Source: Litsea cubeba (lineage: Eukaryota > Streptophyta > Magnoliopsida > Laurales > Lauraceae). Taken from it: a stretch of 64,000 nt of DNA. The notes under the pieces are model-generated. The model did not search any database. It saw only the letters and a program-made list of their open reading frames with translations, and was not told the origin of the DNA. This document shows positions 59,401 to 64,000 of the stretch, piece after piece; within the stretch, counting starts at the first letter, position 1, and every line of letters begins with the position of its first letter. The stretch spans positions 19,206,580 to 19,270,579 of the forward strand of contig CM022945.1 of NCBI GenBank assembly GCA_012931725.1. Direction: 5' to 3'. A program made the position numbers and the translations under genes.

Positions 59401-61437
59401 AACCAGGATCACCGACAGCCAAAGAGACCCAATTGGTCTAACATATGTCAAAGAAAACGGTGAAAGCTATGGGGTTTTTTTTTTTTTTTTTTGGTAGAAG
59501 TGAAAGCTATGGGTTGCAATTTGCAAAGGACCACCTATTGTCATTTGACATGTGTAACTTTGACTTGACTTTCATTAATGTCTTGTTAATAAAAACAGCA
59601 TATCCTTTTAAATGGAGTAGATGTGCTTATTTTCCATTGATTTGGACATTGACTATGGTGGACTTGAAAGGGCTAAGTGGGGCTTTCAGCAGCTCATCTA
59701 TTTGTCTGTTTGCCTTGGACTGAGCTAGTTCACCATTGATCACCTTAAGAAGAAAATGAGATGCAAAGAAAAAAAGTTCTGAGGTTTGAAAACAATATGG
59801 ATTAGCTCTTATAAACAAAGAAAATGAAATCAAGTGCATTTCACTTTTCTAGAAAGCCAACAGGAAGCATTGACGTTTGGTGGAGTACTCTAGTGGTCTA
59901 CCAAGTAGAAAGAAAGCGAAATTGCTAGCATGTAGTATGGCATTTCTGCACAATAGCCAAGTGATGCATAAAAGGACCCTACAAAGTAGGTAATCTAACC
60001 TGGAGATCAGATTAGTTTTTCATAAAGTGGTCCTGCATCTGCTTGGAATCATGTATACTGTGTCCAACTTGATGAGCAGTTAAGCTTTGTTTTTGGGTTA
60101 CATCTTTTAAACCGTGGAGGAGTGTTTAAAATCTTACTCATAGTTTTAAGTGGGGGAGGTTATAGCTTGAAGTTCTCATAGCTTAGTTAGGAAGATGATA
60201 TGAATGCAGCAAATTTTTTTAATCTGTAGAGAGAGAGAGAGAGAGAGAGTCAAGCATATAGCTTGAGGTTCTCATACCTTAATTTGGAGGATGATAAAGA
60301 GTGCAACGATTTTTCTTTTTTTTATCAATGAGAGAAGGAGAAAGAGAGAAAGTCAAGCATATAGCTTAAAGTTCTCACAGAAAAGTTCTCACAGCTTAAC
60401 TTTGAGGATGATATGAAATGCACCGAGTTTTTTGATCAATTTTTTATATATTTTATATTTTATCGACTTCAATCAAAGTTTAATCAAAACCACCCAAGTC
60501 GGAGCTGTTCGCATTTCGGACCTTTCAATCAATGGTGGTTTATCAATTATTAGTGATTTTGTTTTGTCCACAAGACATTATGTTAATACAAGGAAAGGGA
60601 TAAGGAAGAGAGTCAAAGATCACAATCTCTAATAAGGACCTCAAACGAGATCTTGTCTTTTTAATAACTCTCTTCGAACAAATTAAGAAGAGCATCTTGA
60701 TAATCTCTCCAACTACAGCAATCATTGCAATCCTACATCAAAATTCAAACCTTTTAACACATATCCAATGAAATATAATATACATTGCCAGCTGCACATC
60801 ATATGTAACATCCAACTTGATTTTTATTCATGTAACAAACTGCAAATTAAGCTCTATTCAGTTGTTACAGTAACAAAATACAGAAAAAGACCCAGCAAAA
60901 AAAAAGCCATAGAAATCCTTCAAGAGGGCCTTAAAAAAATACAACCAACTTCTGAAACAAGGACTGTTCACCTCTATTATAATTAAAAAAAAAAAGAGAG
61001 AAAGATGGAAAAGTCATTTCCCCTCCAATATCATGCTCTTCGGGCAAGCAAGAGAGGCTTTCAAAAGTCAACCCACTAAAAAGCCCGAATAAGCTGGTAG
61101 GTTTCTCTAACAGGGCGGTAGAAAACATGGCCAACAAGTCAACCATGCAAAAAAGGACATAAAAAACCACCCTAAAAACAAACCTTACAGCAAACAAGAG
61201 ATAATGGAGGGTACTGTAAAAGAGGGAGGTTTTCAGGCCTTGTTTTCACAGAAACTGAAAAAAAAAAAAAAAAAGAAGTGAGAAACGGATGAGGGGATAT
61301 AAGTATATAACACACGAGGAGAAACTATTATTCCTAGCTTTTGGAACCTTCTGAGCAGCCATGGGAGACTTCAGACTACTGATGAAGGAAAACAGCTGCT
61401 TGTTTTCTTCTATGCATATTAACTCGTGCCTGTTTTT
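56461..61437. other. Long intergenic region, no gene seen
   Basis: AT-rich. 57460-57600 has AGCTTGA/GAGCTT words like a degraded transposon end. 57955-58200 is a diverged copy of 34190-34500 without the hAT MITE. GA microsatellites at 57914-57931 and 60227-60249. The part close to 61437 is the 3' flank of the bHLH gene. Confidence 0.4.
60160..60440. repeat. Three tandem copies of a roughly 100-bp unit
   Basis: Each copy has a TAGCTT(G/A)A(A/G)GTTCTCA word followed by AGGATGATA and a T run. GA-rich linkers containing GTCAAGCATATAGCTT join them. The third copy has a small internal duplication (AAAAGTTCTCACAG). Confidence 0.75.
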
Positions 61438-63819
61438 TCATGTGAGTTTGCGGAGAAAGCATCTTAGATTCTTTACAAGGTCCTTCACTGTCATATTGAA
61501 ATCTTCCTCCATCTGAAAAAGAAAATGAGAGGAAGGTGAGATTTATCTGAAAAAGAAAGCCTACAAGTAAAAAGGTATATAGAAATTTATAAAAAAAATA
61601 ATTTAATAGAAAATATTGAAAACTTTGTAACTAAGTTAGCAACATTTAGAGCCCATTGTTTGCTACCTATTGAATTCCTAGGAATTTTAAACAATGCCTT
61701 CCTATCAAAGCGGCTAAAATTGGATAAAAAAAAGGTGAAGATCCACAAATGATTATCAAATAGTGAATTCCTTCATTACTAATTGATTACCTCACTATCA
61801 TGTTAGTAATTAAGTCTTAGAAAAGTGACATCTCCACCTGACACGTACCCTTCACTTCTCACCTCTTTCATATTCTTTCATTAGAACTCGATTTACCATA
61901 AATTAGTAGGAATTAATTCAACACTGAGCAAGCAAATGGGCCCTTCAGTAGCAAGCACACAAGTCCAAATAGTGAGCCGGTTGCACAAACACTAGTATGG
62001 CTATTAATTGGAGGTCAGAAATACTTCAATGATCCAAGGCTAAACAGTGAAACTAGATAGTTAGGACTGGTTTATTAGCATGACTTGTGCAATGCGTTAT
62101 CAACCGTTGATCTCACGATATCGTTGATCTAGATTTATGGTAAATGACAAAGGGCAAAAACCTTAGTAGATTTCTATACTAAGATGTAGTTTTTGAGATT
62201 TCACTTCACCCATCTACAAAATCATGCCTCGTTAAACAAGAGCATCATTTTGATGCTAGAGTTGAACTTATTTTCAGTGTTTTTAAAGGGAATTTTCCAT
62301 TGTTTTGTGTATAGATATAAAAAGCTGATTCTAGTGTTGAGATTAATTACCTGAGCCATCACAGTGATGTCGAGAGCGGAACTCGCAAAAGGCATGACAC
62401 TGGTGTTGACAACTGATAGATGGAGCTTCTCTATCTCTGCAAGCGTCTTTACCAGAACTCCTTTGCGTTTCTCGCAGTGGATTTTAATGAGAATGCTCTT
62501 GTCGGAAACTCGCGCTTCAATTTCTGGGAGGCTTTCAGTAGAGCTACCATCAAAGTTTTCATCTGAGGAAGATAGGTCATCATCCATAGATATTTGTGAT
62601 TTCTTAACAAATACCACTGATTCAAAGGTTTTCTTAACAGTCAATTCCTCCAACGTATTAACTTTCTCCTGGAGTTGTTTCACATACTTGATAGCATCTC
62701 CAAGAACAGAAGCCTTATCCATCTGCCACATGATTAGAAAATTCATACACTGTTATTTGTTCGATTTATGTTGTTCGGATTTTATATGATCTCTATAGCT
62801 TCAATTAAACTACAATTCAAATCAAGGACACATGGCACACAATGAATAATTCAAAAGAGAAAGAAAGAATCTATACATACATACGTACGTATAGCAACAT
62901 TTTTTTGGGCCCCTCACCAAACCCATGAATGGGAACCCACTGCAATTTACCTCATCCTATTGTTACTCACTGTTTGATCGAACAGTTAAAAGGAGAAAAT
63001 AACAATGGCTAGCTTTCTAACCATTAATTTATATGGCCATAAAACTATGGGGGTAAGAAGATTGGATAGGGCTTGAGTTTTGGACAAAAGCAATAAAGAG
63101 AGAACTCCCCCCTACCCCCCATAGAAGACATGCATTAATATTTGGTGGACTAATAATGATCAGATATACAAATAGCTTATATGAGATATAATCCATTAGG
63201 AATGTACCTTCTTTAGACCAGGAACTATTGCAGAGAGCGCTATGAACCGCTGGCTGAGCTTCTCTCGCCGCTTCCTCTCCGCTATTATGTGGTCTTGAGT
63301 ATGAGAAGGCGGCTTTGTTGACACCACGCTACTCCTCTTCGATCCCTGACCGCCCTCGGATCCATAACTTTGGTTCACGAAAGAACCTTGAGAGATCAAA
63401 ATATCTCCAGGAATGGTGGAACTTTTTGGAGAGACAGTCTCATCCTTATGCCTAACAGACCCACCGACCATATTACCATAGAATTGTTGATGGTTAATGG
63501 GTGAATTCGGCCTGCCGAAGGAAAGAATGTTGGGAGAAGAAGCGTCAGGGACCGAGATGTGGTCGGTGGTGCTAGAATTCCAGCTGCTGGTCCTTAGTTG
63601 CTTGGTGGGTCTTTCGACAACGCCAGCGTGTGAAGCTTCCAGGGATGAGCCGCTGAAGGTGTTGTTGCTTCTTGGAGTGAAGGATGGGTAAGAGGAGTAG
63701 CTCTCTGAAGAGAATGAGTGCTGGAAGTCCTCCCCAAGTGCAGCTGCTATATGTTGTGCAGTCAACTGATCTAGAGCATTCATCTCACATTGATTTATGA
63801 AGGTGGGGTCCTCCATTCC
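61438..63819 (-). CDS. bHLH transcription factor, group IVa (bHLH18/19/20/25 type), 5' end missing
   Basis: Three coding exons are inside the window: 63819-63208, 62722-62351 and 61512-61438, all phase 0, giving 352 aa. The basic region has the H-E-R pattern (HIIAERKRREK) for E-box/G-box DNA, followed by helix-loop-helix LSQRFIALSAIVPGLKK, then MDKASVLGDAIKYVKQLQEK across the intron. A C-terminal ACT-like dimerisation domain (about 85 residues, IEARVSDKSILIKIHCEKR to LRCFLRKLT) closes the protein. Group IVa members act in ER-body formation, iron and jasmonate responses and terpenoid synthesis in various plants; I cannot pick among these. The first exon, which in relatives encodes a short W-containing N-terminus, must lie beyond 64000: the acceptor at 63822-63820 precedes an in-frame Gly-Met and nothing suitable is found upstream in the window. 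Confidence 0.92.
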
Positions 63820-64000
63820 CTGCGTTGATTGCAGTAAAATGTTATTGAACTTGATGCATATACATAAAAGTAGTACATGAATACCTATATCAGTCATATA
63901 TTCCCTTAATCCCTTTAATTGCCCCTTTGTTAAGAATGTTAAGGTAAGGGCATATTTGTGGCATTTTATTTCCACAATGATTTTGTTTTTGTAGAAGATG
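63820..64000 (-). other. Part of intron 1 of the bHLH gene
   Basis: Non-coding AT-rich DNA upstream of the CAG acceptor at 63822-63820. No exon is recognisable up to the window edge. Confidence 0.6.

Overview
The window looks like nuclear DNA of a flowering plant. Genes are split by GT-AG introns, intergenic DNA is AT-rich, and the spaces are filled with hAT, PIF/Harbinger, CACTA, SINE, LINE and LTR elements plus a piece of plastid DNA. Codon use and gene GC do not look grass-like. I cannot name the species.

Five protein-coding genes are supported. (1) 872-4531, minus: a CEPR1/XIP1-type LRR receptor kinase of subfamily XI (951 aa, two exons). (2) 19490-22584, minus: an RLK7/HAIKU2-type LRR receptor kinase of the same subfamily (978 aa, two exons). 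(3) 44591-49906, plus: peroxisomal (glyoxysomal) NAD-malate dehydrogenase (nine exons, 356 aa, clear PTS2 signal). (4) 51581-53941, minus: a TIN1-like (TUNICAMYCIN INDUCED 1) secretory-pathway protein whose third exon has two compensating frameshifts and an in-frame stop as written here. (5) 61438 to beyond 64000, minus: a group IVa bHLH transcription factor whose first exon lies outside the window. The genes are unrelated in pathway except that the two receptor kinases belong to one peptide-hormone-receptor clade and share the same intron position.

Between the genes: 4.8-5.7 kb holds the 3' end of an L1-like LINE; 7.5-7.8 kb a SINE; 8.79-12.01 kb a very young non-autonomous LTR retrotransposon with two unusual internal satellites; 23.0-23.5 kb a solo LTR of a related family just upstream of the RLK7-like gene; 24.8-26.0 kb a SINE split by a hAT element with a perfect 8-bp target duplication; 29.8-30.8 kb another hAT element. 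From 35.0 to 39.1 kb there is a CACTA-like domain packed with ACCGACG palindromes. It carries gene fragments from an RBP45/47 RNA-binding protein and an LWD-type WD40 protein, and is the most unusual stretch in the window. At 41.3-41.9 kb a plastid psbZ-region fragment interrupts a dispersed repeat whose uninterrupted copy is at 32 kb. An EBP2-like pseudogene follows at 42.2-43.2 kb. Upstream of the TIN1-like gene are a hAT element nested in a PIF/Harbinger element and an Ac-like hAT element rich in AAACGG motifs.

Exon boundaries were read by eye from splice sites and reading frame. Every gene model sums to a whole number of codons. Family names rest on recognised protein motifs, not on a database search.
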